NCBI GenBank assembly: GCA_003508835.1
Contig: PUFA01000166.1
Coordinates: forward strand, 930,001 to 994,000
DNA: 64,000 nt
Direction: 5' to 3'
DNA from: Eonycteris spelaea
Taxonomy: Eukaryota; Chordata; Mammalia; Chiroptera; Pteropodidae
Both the position numbers and the translations under genes were made by a program. The notes beneath the pieces are model-generated. The model saw only the letters and a program-made list of their open reading frames with translations, was not told the origin of the DNA and searched no databases. Below are positions 24,301 through 37,532 of the stretch, piece by piece. Each line of letters starts with the position of its first letter. The first letter of the stretch is position 1.

Positions 24301-26688
24301 CTTTCATTTGGGGACAGAATAAGAAAGGACTGTCAGATGGAGGAAGTATCTGGTAAGAAATAAAACTTACTTGGTAATGTGGAGAGTTATAGATTACAGA
24401 AAATATGCATATAAATTATGTAGAAGCATAATATGTTACTACTATGGGAGATTTACTAGAATGGAAAATAAGGTATAATGTGTAATAAATCATTAAGTAA
24501 ATGTGTGTAATATATTCTGTAGTACTATAAAGATAAAATCAGTGTTTGACTTATTGCTCTCATTAAGAATAAATATGATTGATGTTTATTGTTCACTGGA
24601 ACTTCTCAGGCTCAGTTTTCATGGTTGGATTAGAACAACAATCTTTTGGATTGAACCTCTTGCTCTTAATTTTCTTAAATTATTTTAAGAAAAGAAGGCC
24701 TGCATATATTTAAATGAAGAATTATGAGCAAGTCATAGCCAGTAGTGTTCTTGGCTATCCCAGTAGTGTACATGGATAAAGGTTCATTTACTAAATCTGA
24801 TTCATTTACCAGATCTCTTTGTTGAGAACATTAATATTACAGCCTACCAGGTGTGAATTAGAAGTAACTTTTCCTTAATTCCCTGTCCCAAACCCCTCCT
24901 GATTTGCCCTAAATACTTCATAGTGGGCTAGTAAAGCTTCTGTTAGAGAAGAAACAACTTGACCTTATTTTAAGTATTAGGTGTATTTGGTCAAAGTTGC
25001 AGAAGGAGACATTTTGTGGATTTAAAAACATTTCCCTGTTGAACTCTACTGTAACTTAAGTACTATCATAACTTTGTACCCAAACATAATAAAAATCAAT
25101 CTTAATAACTTTATTCATTTCAAGGAGTATTTTGCCTTTAGTAGTATGAAATCTTGAGGCATGGAATTCTCCAATAACACTTGTAAGAAGATACTCAAAT
25201 GGACAGTGAGTCTTTATGACTTACTGTTAAAAAAGGCTCAAATATGTCAAAATAACAGTTAATTCCTATTAGTTCTTAGTGACTTCTACACTTGTTTCAT
25301 AGTAAGTTCTTAATCAATTTCACCTAAACTAAAATAGTTAAGCATTTGGATTGATGCGTTATTCCAGGAACTTGATATTTTCTAGATATGAGCCATAAAA
25401 GGATTGCTTTTCATTTTCCCCTTGTCCTTCTCCCCCTTTACCATTCGCCTCTCTCCACATCCCTCCACCTAAAATAACGAAGAGTTAATCTTTACATCAT
25501 TGAATTAAATGCTTGCCTTTTAAAGAGAATCTTAGATGTGTTCAGAGTTACTGAATTATACTTGAAGATTTATAAAGAAGTGCTAAAAATCAGAAGAATA
25601 GCACATAGTGAATAGATTTTCTTTTTTAAGTTGAGGGAGATTTTTGTCCGTGAAAACTGGCAAGCCAGCTTTGATCTGTGATGAAAATTCTGGAACTTTT
25701 CAAATAGATGTGAGGAATATAAGGAATAAAAAGGAATGAATACTAGAAGCCAATGTGGATTACTCATTTCAAATCTAGCTCATTTCATTTTCTGAATAGG
25801 ATTGCTAGATTGATAGAGGGACTTTTTTAGATGTGTAATGTGTTCTGCTTTTGACGGTTATTATAGAGCATTTTTGGTAGCAAGATGAAGAAACTAGGAA
25901 TTCCCAAAGAAACATCTATTTTGTTCTTAAGCAGTACTGTTCAACGTACAGTCTGCAAACTAGTGTCCATAAACTGTTATTGACCTTGATCAAAATGCTA
26001 TTTTAGTTTCTAAACTGGACTCTTAATTTCTGTTTTTATCTCTAAACAGGAGAGGGTTGGATTAGGCGATCTCTTAGCTTCCTCCCTTGCTCTACATGTC
26101 TGACGTTTGTGGGTATTCTTATTCCTAAATGGTTCTGTTTGGTTCACTTGTTCCTGAATGAAGTGCTCAAACATATAAAACAGATGTGTACTAATGAGGT
26201 AAAAGTATATCAGCAGTCCCTATTTAGGTAACAAAATTCAGCAGAATGAGTAGTTATTCCTCCTTGAGCTACTTTCCCATTTAGGAAGATTGTGCTGTCA
26301 GACAAACTGTGGGGTTCTGTTTATACTGTGCGTGTGAAAACAAGCACACAAACCAGGGATTACAGGACAATAAATACACCATTTTCCGTTGCTGGTATTA
26401 CTCTCATGATGGGAATTGGGCAAGATCAGTGCAGATCAGGAATGCAGGCTTAAAAACTGGGAAATAAAGATTAAAAACCGAGGAAGGAGTTCTGAAAGCA
26501 GGATATAACCCACTGGTCATCTTTTCTTCTGGACTAAGGGGAACTAATTACTAAATAAAAGGCTCTGTGGGACATAGGTTCTCAAAATACCTTTATGCTG
26601 GTCTCACTGCATGGGTGAGGCAGATTTCATTGGAGGTAAATAAATGATCCTTGTTAAAGTTAGAGGAAAGTAATGTCTAGGGCAGTGG
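21356..26688. other. Long repeat-poor AT-rich sequence
   Basis: No confidently named repeat or RNA gene. A splice-flanked 35-bp stretch at 24318-24352 was considered and rejected as an exon. The rest holds short T and A runs only. Confidence 0.4.
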
Positions 26689-26705
26689 TTTTTTTTTTTT
26701 TTTTT
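26689..26705. repeat. Poly-T tract
   Basis: A run of 17 T directly followed by 'gacaag'. No retrotransposon body is recognisable on either side. Confidence 0.95.
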
Positions 26706-29700
26706 GACAAGTAAATAAAAATTATGTACATTTCTACCTTCATTTCATACAATGAGTATTTTTATATTACAACCCTTCTCCCCTGCTCCCCAGAGAATAC
26801 TGTCTGTTTGGCCACCAGTGAATGTTACTTTTCTTTTTCTGTTTTTAGAACAATGTTGAAAACAGGCCCTGGCGGCTTTCTTTCATTGTATATAAAACAA
26901 TTTGATTTCCTTTAAAGTATTTTTGAGTTTCTGTATCATGCTTCAAAAGAATAAATTATAGCTTCAAAGCATTCATGGTGTATAGGGTTTCTCTTCTCTT
27001 TCATTGCTCTCCGTGTTTTCATTGATTCTCAGACTTCCACCATAGTGCATATCTCCATGCAGAGCGGGAGCTGAGTGTCGTTGGCATAAATCATCATGAC
27101 TGGCAGAGTAGGGTGCTCAGTTAACAGATTCAGATATGGGTGTAATGCTCTTCTTCCTCTGGTTTCAGTTCCATTGCTTCTGTACAAGACTACATGGTAG
27201 CTCTAGTGTGGAATTGATAGCTCCTCTGTTGGAGGTGGATGGCACTGATGTGTGTGTGATTTCTTAGGCCTTGCTGAGGGTCATCCTCACTTAGGTTTAT
27301 TTTTACTTAATCTAAGACTCATGGTTTAAGAAGAGTACGTAGTAACAAACATTTTTGAAAAGTAACTTAAACATTTTATAACCAGAAACAATGTGTTAAT
27401 AACAAATAATTCTAAATAATAAAATCACCAGTTAAGAGATCTGTGGTCATAGAGCTGTGAGGAATGCTTAACACTTAAGAATGCCCATGTGTTAAGGATA
27501 TACTTTGTCAATGAGCACGATGCTTTTTCCAATAAAGTCAATTCAACCTAATTGATTTTATTGTGTTACTTTTTAAAATGGGCTTGGAAGCTTTGTATTT
27601 TTGAAATGTTTTATAGTTGTGCTTTGATAGAACCAAAGTCATTTGGTGAAAGAACAGTGGACTTTTAAAATTGAATTTTTAAATTGAGTTGTGATTCATT
27701 GGATAGTAGGTGCTATTTTAATGGGGGAAATAAAGTAATAAATGGAAGAGAAAATACTTGATTCTACTCCAAATGTATGTGTGGGAAAAAGCAGAGGGCT
27801 TTTAATCCCAATAAACATTTTCTGCCTAGCAGTACACCATAAAACAGCTCAGATTTAAAATTTTATATAAGAACAGCTGATATTCAAAGAGAATATACTG
27901 TGTTCTGACAGTCTGTAAATTTGCAGAAGATACAAATTGATAAATGTTAACTGTTCAGATATGGAGCTTTCAATATTTTATTGGCCAGGTGAAAAGAGAA
28001 ATGATAATTATGAGAACTGTGGAGATAGATATTTTGCCCTCAAGAGCAAAAATGGTCTAAAACCTTTGGTAGATTTTGAATGAAAAATCTTGTATTTTAA
28101 TGTATCTTTATAATCCCAAACTTATGTATGAAAACTGCCTTTGCAAGACAGTGTATGTTGTGTTATTTCTAGCAACAAAATGAAGTCTGCTTTTAAAAAT
28201 TTTATGGAAAAATCAAACACCACATCAAAGGAATATCATCGCTTCCAGGGAATTTAGTTTTAGCCAAGTAGAACACGAGACGAAGAGCGAGAGAAATATT
28301 TACAGGGATTGTTAATTAATTTTGGGTCAGAAGGGAAAAGAAAAGCATCCTGAAGTTGCTTGTAAAAAGTTCACTACAACACAGATCAGTTTCACTATTT
28401 GCAAATAGACGTTGTAAATTAGGAGGACATCCAAAGGGCAAAACAACAAAATTTACAAAACAAAGGTAAAGAAAAAAAAGCGCCATCTTGATATTACAAA
28501 TACAAAAAAAAATCTAAATTGAGATGGAATAAGAAGAGGCACCTAATGCATTTCTTAACATTGCTTTCCTTGACTTTGTTTTCTAAAAGTCTATAATAAC
28601 TTGAAAACTGTGATTGTAAACAATGAGTAAGTACTTGTATAAATGACTTTAGAAGAATCACCATATCAATAGTGATTCTAATGTAAATTACAACATAAAG
28701 TTAAAACTTATTTTGTTACCTTTGGAGTTAAAGCATATTCTTTATATTAGACACATGGAAATGAAAACAAATTTACATAGATTATAATTTTAAATTTTAT
28801 TTTTATTTTTTTGTTTTTACTAAGATACTAACTTTCACACAAGATTTTAAATGAATTTCAAATTAAATAAAAATATACTGCGGAAAGCAAAAGTTCTTCA
28901 CAGACCTGAAAGAGACAGAGAAATCAATACTTATAAATATTCTGCCAGTTCCCAAAGTGGGTTTGTACCTTGACTGAGGCAAGGAATATAACAACCTACT
29001 CCTTGCTTAAAATCGATAGAAGTGTCAGAACAGCTGTAGTAGTGCTGAATTTAAAAAGTAGATTGCTTCAGGAGCTTTATGCTACATCCTCATATTGCCC
29101 CTTCATTAAATTCTTAAAACTATATATAATTAATTATAGTATTTGAATACAAATAAGAAAAAAATATTCGCTCAAATTTTATTCACTGTAGTTTTAGAAA
29201 ATTACTTACAGCTCCTTCAGAAATGTTACTTAGGAAAGATGACAAGGTGCACTATTAGTTTTTCAGTAAATTAGGTGCTCTGTCTTTAAATTTGGCCTAG
29301 AAAAATATTTGTAGCTGTAGTTTCATTTCAGCTGCTGAAAGGAAATAAAATATTTTGACTGCAGTTTGAGAAATTTGACAGCCTCACATTAAATTTAAGA
29401 ATTACTCTGTATTTATTACATGTCAGTTAACTTATGCATTGCAAAATATATTACTAAGAATGATATTTGACATTTGTTCATATACTTTATTTTTCATGTT
29501 TGCATCACAAAATGACTTTTGATGTCTCTAAATAGATGAGATTTTCCATTATGTCACCTCTGTAATTCAATCATTTAATTGTCATATGTGTGCTTCACAT
29601 GTTATATTTTGCAGTGAGAAGGTATTGAATGGAATGGAAGATTGAGTTAGGTGGTGCTGTAAAGAACCTTACGTTGTAGCTGTATATCATTATGTTTTAA

Positions 29701-30300
29701 GGAAATTGACAAAGTTTGTATTATGTTGGAGTATTGAAGTATAGGTGCCTACAAAATTGGATGATCAAAGTGAGCCACAGTTGTATTCCTAACTTGAGCA
29801 AAGCCTCATTTCAATTTAATTGAAGCTATATTACTTTTAAAAATGATTTTGAACTGGGTGTTTCCCCAGTAGAATAATCCATGGTTCCATAAACTGCATT
29901 TATAGTTCTAATAGTATTTTCCTTTGTTTCTGTTATTTTTGTATCCACTCTCTCCTCTGCTAGATTAGAAATTTAGTAAAGAACTGTTTTGTTTTCCAGT
30001 GTATGCCTCACAGAACCCAGCAGTTTTCCTCAGAAAGAAGTAAATAGTATATAGCTATACAATTGATTTTGTACCATATACCTAATGTTACATATCTCTT
30101 ATTCTTCCTATGTAATATCTGATGTGTAATTTATTTTTTTGATAAAAAGCTCTGTAGGTTTTTTAAATTCTGTACTTCATTCAAGTACATAACCAATCTA
30201 GATAAATGCAGCTCTTTATGTGCATGACCTTTGACATTTTTGTTTGAAAACCATTGCAAACTGATTACTTTTTTAGATTTTTAAAGTGATCATAATTGCT
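26706..30300. other. Long repeat-poor sequence; possible conserved non-coding DNA
   Basis: No transposon recognised. The part 28190-28500 keeps several CpGs in an AT-rich setting ('cacgagacgaagagcgagag'), and 26820-27300 is unusually balanced in composition. Both are candidates for conserved non-coding sequence, which only alignment could show. Confidence 0.35.
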
Positions 30301-30303
30301 AGT

Positions 30304-30360
30304 AGCAGACATTTATTGAGCACCTACTATCTATGTAAGACACGTATGTTTCTTTATCCC
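30304..30360 (+). repeat. Short ancient repeat fragment
   Basis: The text 'gacatttattgagcaccta' followed by 'ctatctatgtaagacac' is the core of a widespread ancient mammalian repeat. It is too short to assign. Confidence 0.45.
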
Positions 30361-30540
30361 AGTTATTTATATTTGGAACAAAGTTATGTTATAGTAACTT
30401 GAGTGTGGCTCTTATTTGTATTACTAGAATATTAAAGCAATATGAAAAGAATTTTATTTAACGAAAGTCATGGTTCCATAATAAACTGGGGAAGTGTTAT
30501 GTCATATTGGGCAGGAGCATCTGTTTTCATTACAAGATAC

Positions 30541-30602
30541 CCAGCACCTGTGCCTGGTACATAGTTAACACTCACTGAGTGAATGAATAAATGAATGAAC
30601 AA
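30541..30602 (+). repeat. L2-type LINE 3' tail
   Basis: Shows 'gtgcctggtacatagttaac', then 'gagtgaatgaataaatgaat', the usual end of an L2 copy. Confidence 0.6.
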
Positions 30603-31859
30603 TTGACTACAGTTGCAGAAGATTGGTAGGGAGTAATTAACTGTCTAAGCTGGTGTGCAGCCTTTAGGATTTGAGTTGTTTGTTGATTAAAAGCTTCAAT
30701 TGGACTTCAAGGGTATGGAAAACCTAATTACTTTGAGAGCTCTTTGTTAAGTAGTGGATGCTAATTGCCTGATGTCCATTAAGTGATTGTTTGAGGAAGA
30801 GAATCTTCCAATTTTGGGATGTGAGCTGTTTTAATTTTCATATTGGAGAGTGAAAGAGAAAGCAGTATTAGGCACTACGTGATATGGACCTCATCATATA
30901 TATGCCACCAGCAGTCCTTGGCATGTGTTATGCTTTCAGCAGCTAGTAAGTAATTCATATATGGAATTGTCATACTACTTATTGGAATTCAGTTTTGTAA
31001 TTACTTGTTTTATACTGAGATGCATTCTGAGAACAGGCAGTGTAAAAGTGCATCTGTACAATGGAAATTCATTTTATCCAATAAAGCAGAACTCAGATTT
31101 CATGTTCCTTTGAGGCCAAACAATAAAACTGTCTTCTTTCCAATTTAGGCAGCCGATGCTTGATAACATGTGGCTAGTGTAGGGCATTGATTACTATGAA
31201 GAAAGGAAGACAGAGAAAATTAGACTGGCATCTACCGGCAGCTTTATTTTCTGTAGTGGGGATAAGGATGTCTCCTCTTGTCTTTTAGGAGCAAAAGCTA
31301 GGGAGATGGGCTTTGTGCCCTAGCAGTTCAGAACTGCACAGTTCTACACAGACCATACTGTTTTATTTCTTTGGTCTGTGTTCATGCTAATGTCTCTTTG
31401 AAACACCCTTCACTTCGCTCTTTCTTTACCTTGTTAACTTGTGGCTTATTGTGCTAATGATTATTTTATCTGGGGAAGCTGTCCTTACTGTCGAATCCTG
31501 GGCATGTATCTGTCTTTTCAAAAGGAAGAGCAGGACAATCCACTGGAATGCCAAAAGAAAATATTAGATGTGTGTATATATTTATCTTGAGAGAAGTAAA
31601 AAAAAAGCTTTTCTAATGTATGGATTTACTTGCACTCTCATTGTCTCATGTGTCAGTTGGACACTGTTTAAATACAATATGAGAAGAGTGGGAGTTTGTG
31701 AAACAGAGGAGTTTGTCAGTATCCACACTTATTTGTTGGCTTTCAGCACACTGCAGTATATTTTAGTTTATGTGTACTTGGTTATCTTAAACATTTAAAC
31801 TTTCTGGTTACCCTTGATGTTATAAAAGCATGGTTGATTTAACTAAGTGTGAAGTTAAC
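30603..31859. other. Unique sequence, no feature seen
   Basis: AT-rich, with a small A-run at 31599-31607. No exon or named repeat recognised. Confidence 0.4.
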
Positions 31860-32666
31860 CATTTCTTCTGCCCTCCTTTTGTACAATATGAGACCCTTTG
31901 GGACACTAACTCTATTCACTATTCCACCCAAATGCTATTATGTGGAATATTTTAGTTTTACATATTTTATACCTCCAGCATTAGTTGTTACCCTTCCCTT
32001 GGACAGCAGTGCTCATACTTTAAAAATATACCTACACATTTACTCATGTGCTCAAGTCTTCCTTGTGTCCGATTTTCTCTTTTTTGATTGTTTTCTTCCC
32101 AAAATACCACTTTTGGTAGTTCTTTCAATGAGAGTATGTAGTAGTAAATACTTTGGTTTTGTCTGAAAATGTTTTCATTTATACGTTTTGTCTGCCTTTT
32201 TGTTAGTCTGAGGATATGATATTATCCTGCTGTATTCCAGTTTGTGCTATTGTTGGTGTTAGTCTAATTGTCATTCTTCTGTAGTACTTTGTCTTTCCTT
32301 TCTGATTTTCTCCGTGGATTCACTGAATGGGACACGTTTTTCCTATATCTGAGGATTCTTTTCTTTCATTGATACTGAAAAATTCTTAACATCGTTTTCT
32401 CCTTTGAAACTGAAGTTTAATATATATTATCTTTCCATTTTGTTTTCCATGTCTTGTAATCTTTGTTTTATATTTTCCTTTATCTCTGGGCTGCCTTCTG
32501 CTTAATATCTCAGATGTATCTTCCAATTACTCTTTACAAACCTCATCTGTATCTAAATTACTGTTTAGCCCAACCACTAAGGTTTAATTTTAGAGCCCAT
32601 TTTTCATCTTAATAAATTGTACTTGATTTTTTTTATAATTGTCTCTAAAAAATACTATCTTCTTTC

Positions 32667-32700
<34 letters not shown>

Positions 32701-33115
32701 AACATCTTCAGTAAATTTTAACCTAATTATCTGAGTCTCTGCCACATACTTCTGTTTAAAATTTTTGGGAATGTAAACCATTATGTGTTGTGTATATGGT
32801 TACTCTTTTTAAAGAGTATAATTTTGGATTCTGAGGTTATCTTCAGGTCACCTTCATCTATGGAAATTCTATGTGGTCTATTTTGCAGATACGATTCTTT
32901 ATAACTGTATTATATTTGTTTGATACCAGAGCTATCTTAGGCTTGTTTTAGCTGAATTTCTTGGGTTGAAAGTTCTCAGACCAGCCAATGTAAATAAACT
33001 TTCGCTTTTATTCTTTATTTAGTTTGTTGTGAACCTAGTGTTTGTCTATATAACCTTAGTTTCATATTATTGAGATCTGGGAATTAAATTGTAATTCAGT
33101 TGGGTTATACCTACT
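31860..33115 (-). repeat. Old L1/HAL1-like fragment, antisense
   Basis: T-rich text in the order typical of an antisense L1/HAL1 ORF1 region: 'ggttttgtctgaaaatg', 'ctgctgtattccagtttg', 'gattcactgaatgggac', 'ggctgccttctgc' and 'ctgtttagcccaacc'. It is very diverged. A TC microsatellite sits inside at 32661-32701. A forward frame of 105 codons at 31849-32166 is a product of this T-rich text. Confidence 0.5.
32661..32701. repeat. (TC)n / (TTTC)n microsatellite
   Basis: About 40 bp of TTTC and TC units, with 11 consecutive TC units at the right end. It produces the arginine/glutamate repeat seen in a minus-strand open frame. Confidence 0.97.
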
Positions 33116-33235
33116 AATTTTGTAAAATAAGATTTGAACAATCTGAAGTAGATTCTTTGTCCTAGAAAGTTATTGAAGCTAGTGCATAGAAAAAGGAGTA
33201 AGGTTGTTTTGAAAAGTAGGAGTGGGTTAGGCTAG

Positions 33236-34320
33236 CAGTTCTCAAACTTAATAGTCATAGGGAGGAACTCTTGGTACTTGTAGGAATTATTTGAGGGCCC
33301 TGAAGTGCTTTTGTTTCTGTATTCTTTTAAATCTTTTGATATTCACTGTATTAGAAATTAAAACTGAGAAATTTTTGTAATAATTTAAAATAAGAAATTA
33401 CATCTTAATATAAAAGTTTTTAAATGTAAAATGAACCATTTTCCAAAATTAAAAAAAATTAGTGATAAAGTAGCACTGTTGTATTTTTGCAAGTCTCTTT
33501 AACATCTGGCTGTATAGAATTGAAGACAGTTGGATTCTCATAACAGCTTCTGAGTTTAATCTGTTTATACAACATGTTTCATTGAACTTAAGTATATGAA
33601 GGAAATCTGGCCTCCCAGATTTATACTGGGAAGAAGATGATATTCTTCTTTGATACTACACTAGAAATGAACCAATGGTTATTTCTTAAAGATAAACTGC
33701 AATGTAGAATGCGAAATCACATCTGTGAACTTTTAGCTCTTTTAAATATTTTTTTTTTATTTAGCAAACATCATGCTTTGTTCATGTGGACAATCTGAGT
33801 TATGCAGATCTTCTTAATAGTGATCTATTTCATTTTATAATATCAAAACATACTTCATATTTCTTAATACCACCACTGTTCTCATTAGTGAAGTCTTTTA
33901 AGTATTGGAAAACTACCCAGTGCACAGTAGTAGATACAAGTTTTCCAAAAATATGATTTTTCTCTTGATACCTTGAATTTTATCTTTGGCAGTAAACACT
34001 GTCAGTTGTTTTCCTTGAAGTAAGAGGCTCAATTTGTAGTTTTTTTTTTTTTTCATCTTTTTTTGAGGGGAGGATGTTAAAAACCATTGTCAGCGCTGTC
34101 TAGCCAAAGACCACCAGGAACATACCTGTGGTTGAACAAATTACTTGTGACAGAAACTCAACTTAGCCTTAAGTTTCTCTTCTTTCTGCTCAAGAACATT
34201 GGTTGTTCCTTTCTGAGATTTTAGCTATCAAGGTAGCAGCAATTATGGTTGTCTTTTGGTGAGATCTACCTGCCTACCTGCATTCTTTGCATACCGTGGT
34301 TTTCTCTTTTGGAGCCATAT
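33236..34320. mobile_element. Long hAT-Charlie family transposon fossil
   Basis: Starts with the hAT-like end 'cagttctcaaactta'. Then come 'tgaagtgcttttgtttctg', 'attagaaattaaaactgag', 'ttgcaagtctctttaacatc', 'cagttggattctcataac', 'gatattcttctttgatac' and 'cttaatagtgatctattt'. These keep the order of a known hAT-Charlie element. The right end is unclear. No intact transposase frame remains, and there is a T-run at 34041-34054. Confidence 0.75.
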
Positions 34321-36674
34321 AAAATTTTGTTTTTTTACTTATGGTTCTATTCTTCCATCAAATTATGTCTAGGAGATCTGTGAGCCTTTTTCTTTCCTCT
34401 TTGCTTCCTAACCTGTGCATATGTGTATGTTCACGTGTGTGCTCACATAGACATACCCAAAAGCACCTTTCACTTATCTAGTTTATTCTCAACCTATTCC
34501 TGGAATCTGGTTCTATTGCAGAATTACAAATATTGGTTTCCATAGATATTAAAACTTTGGCATGGGTTTATATGTAGCCAAATTGTGGATGGCAAAATAC
34601 AGTAAGAGTAATTCATTCGTATCTTAGAATTATAAAAAGGAATTTAAAACTTACTAATGTTTAAAAAAATCATAATATATTCTCATTTAACTGTTTTGGA
34701 ATGTGCCATAGTGCTGAGAAGGGAAACAGCCCTGAAACTGCTAGTTGGGAGTATGAGTAATGGGCACAGAGAAATGAAAAAGAAGGTATCTTGCTTTTAA
34801 ATTAGACAAGACAGAAAGTACTGGTTCCCAGAGACAGAATGCTGTGTTGAGGAATGTACCATGCTACAAGGCCGCACAAATGAAATCACTTAGTGAGTGA
34901 ATGGAGTAAAGCTGTTCTCATGAAAAACGACCACAACAAAAACTATTACTAAACTATTACTGTGTAAGCTGTTAAGGAAAGTCGGTGTAAGTACTTAATG
35001 ATACTAGCTTGTTTTTTTCATTTCCGTGGGAATAGTTTACAACCAGGAAGAGAAGTCAAGGTGTTGTCTTATTTATATCTAGTAGGAACTGTAGAGTAAA
35101 TTAATGCCGTAATTTGGTATACAGTATGGAAGAGAATTTGCCTTAGTTTATGCACTTGGTGAGATGAGAGTGTTTGTCCGCTGGCCATGTGATTAGGCTA
35201 GTGTAGTGTGTGTTGCCCTGTGCAGGCATGTAGGTAAAAGTTTTCTTCACAGTGATAACTTATTTACCATCATTCATCCACTTAGCATAATATAAAATTT
35301 TGTTAATATCTACTGTCTGCTGTTTTCTCTTGGTCTTTGGGGGTTTATACTTATTTATCTGCTTTTAAATTTATCCTTTTTGTAGGGAGCTTAGAAAGTT
35401 CATTCCATTGTTTTTAACTGGAAATTTCTGTCTTGATTTACTAAATCTTGACTTATACCTCAAGTATTAACTTTTTCTTCAATTCCTGCTTTTTCTTCAA
35501 TTCCTGCTTATGATAGAAAGTATTGTTTCACATCCTCTGCTACTCCTTCCTCCACCAAAAAAACCCCCAAAGCAACCATCCTCACATAGTCTTTCTTACA
35601 CTGTTCTGTGTTTCCCCCAGTCAAGATTTTTGAGCTTTACTTTTTATAGTTTGTGTTACATAAAAATGTACGCACATTAAGTATGCTGTTTCATACTGTT
35701 CCTGGTATGTTTTGAGGAAGACTTTGGGCATCTCCCCCTTTTCTCTAGTGAAAATTACACTCACTGATGAGAGATTATTGCCTCCTGTAATCAGCATCTA
35801 ACTTGCTAGAGCTGGAAGAAGACCCATCAGAGCATGTGATTGGATGTTGGGCAGCTATTGACCCTTGATAATTTCTTACAACTTTTCTTACATGTCTGCT
35901 TTTACTGAAACAGCTCAGTACCAAGTAGCTTTATGAGTGACAGAACAGGGAAATGTTTTCAGAACCTCTTCAGAATTAAACATTGGCTTATTTAAGTGGT
36001 TGATATTGCCAAATGCATCTATTTCTGAAAGAAGTGAAATGATGAAAGCTGTCTTTAGCTCATTAGTGGAATAAAGGAAACATTGTGAATATGAGGGTGA
36101 GCTGTCAAATTAAATAGAAATGAAAAATATTAATAATCTTAAACTGGTTTTGCTATGTATACTGATTTTTAAATGTGTCAGGTTATACTGGCAGTTGGGT
36201 GCTTATGAAGACTTTGACCTTCACAGGGAAACACACAGTTTATTTGACAATTGAGTGACCATATCAACAAATATATGAGTGACATTTATCATCTGTTTAA
36301 TTAAGGAATTGATGACCAGCTAACCAAAAAGTGTAAAAAGGAGGAATTTATGCTAAGCTTTAGTGTCTGAGTTCAGTTGTGGAAACTCTAGCATCTATCC
36401 AGTAAAGTTTAGCATCTCAAAGCAGTGCTTAAAGATCTTGGTTTGTTATTCATGCAGCAGGCTGTCCCCAAAAAATCGGTTGACCTTTTTTGTTTTTCCT
36501 TCCCTGCCCAAATACTATTTAAAATTTATGTATAATAACTGTGACATCAGAAACTTGGCATGACCTCAAAATTACTTACATGCTCTATTTTTGTTTTTGT
36601 CACTTTGTCAACATAAATAATCCTGCATATCTAGTTTTAGTGAAATATCAAATTTACTTTACCCTTTTGAAGTT
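34321..36674. other. Unique sequence with one small tandem repeat
   Basis: No named transposon, exon or RNA gene recognised. Contains the perfect 18-bp duplication at 35471-35506. Confidence 0.4.
35471..35506. repeat. Perfect 18-bp tandem duplication
   Basis: The unit ctttttcttcaattcctg occurs twice head to tail (35471-35488, 35489-35506) with no mismatch, indicating a recent duplication. Confidence 0.97.
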
Positions 36675-37120
36675 GTAATTTATATGCAATACAGGCACAG
36701 ATTTTAAGCAAGTTACCTTATGCCCTTTCCTGCCCCCGCCTTCCTCTAACACAATCACTATTTCATTCACCTAACTTAGCTTTGTCTGTGTTAGAACTTC
36801 AAAGAAACATAATCATACAGTATGTATTCTTTTATATCTGGTCTCTTTTGGTCAGCATAATGTTCTTAAAATTCATTTGTATTGTTGGGTGTGTGAGTAG
36901 TTATTTCATTTTTAATGCTGAGTTGTATTCCATTGTGTTGATATTCCATGATTTATCTTTCACTTGTTGATGGGCATTTGAGTTATTTCTACTTTTTGAC
37001 AAGTATAAATAAAACTGTTATGATCATTCACATACAAATCTTTTAAGGACAGTTAAGTTCATGTCTGTTGGGTAAATACCTGGGAATGGAATTGCTGAAT
37101 AGATGTGTTTAACTTTAAAG

Positions 37121-37313
37121 CATTGGTTCTCAACTGTTGATGATTTTGACAGTGGCGACATTTAGCAATGTCTGGAAACAGTTTAGTTATCACAACTAGG
37201 GGTAGATAGAGGTCCATGAGACTACTTGATGACATAACAATGCACAGGCTAGCTCTGCACACAAAGAATTATTTGGTCCACAGTATCTATAATGCTGAAG
37301 TCAAGAATTTCTG
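37121..37313. mobile_element. MER20 hAT transposon with 8-bp target duplication
   Basis: Starts 'cattggttctcaactg', carries 'gcgacatttagcaatgtctg' and 'gcacacaaagaattatttgg', and ends 'tcaagaatttctg'. It is nearly full length for MER20. The flanks ctttaaag (37113-37120) and ctttaaac (37314-37321) match at 7 of 8 bases, as expected for hAT insertion. It sits inside the old antisense L1. Confidence 0.95.
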
Positions 37314-37532
37314 CTTTAAACAGACATTCCAAAGAATTTTCCAAAGTGGTTGTATTATTGTATATCAGCAATATATGACAGTTTCCATTTGTTCTATGTA
37401 CTCCATAAAATTTGATAGTTTTTTTTTAATTTTAGCTATTTTAGAGGTGACATATTGTGACTTTAATTTGTATTTCCTTGATAACTAGTAATGTCGAGCA
37501 TTTTTTAATGTGCTTTCTGATTATTTCTGTTT

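Noticed and set aside
24318..24352. 35-bp possible micro-exon (acceptor gggacag, donor gtaaga)
   Set aside because: Too short to judge by coding content, length not a multiple of three, and no partner exon nearby.
26844..26885. Possible exon after a strong pyrimidine tract and AG
   Set aside because: No convincing donor, and the two readable frames resemble no protein I know.
31849..32166. 105-codon forward frame with hydrophobic segments
   Set aside because: Produced by T-rich antisense L1/HAL1-like sequence; hydrophobicity is expected from T-rich codons.
32590..32781. Minus-strand frame with an Arg/Glu repeat
   Set aside because: Translation of the (TC)n microsatellite.
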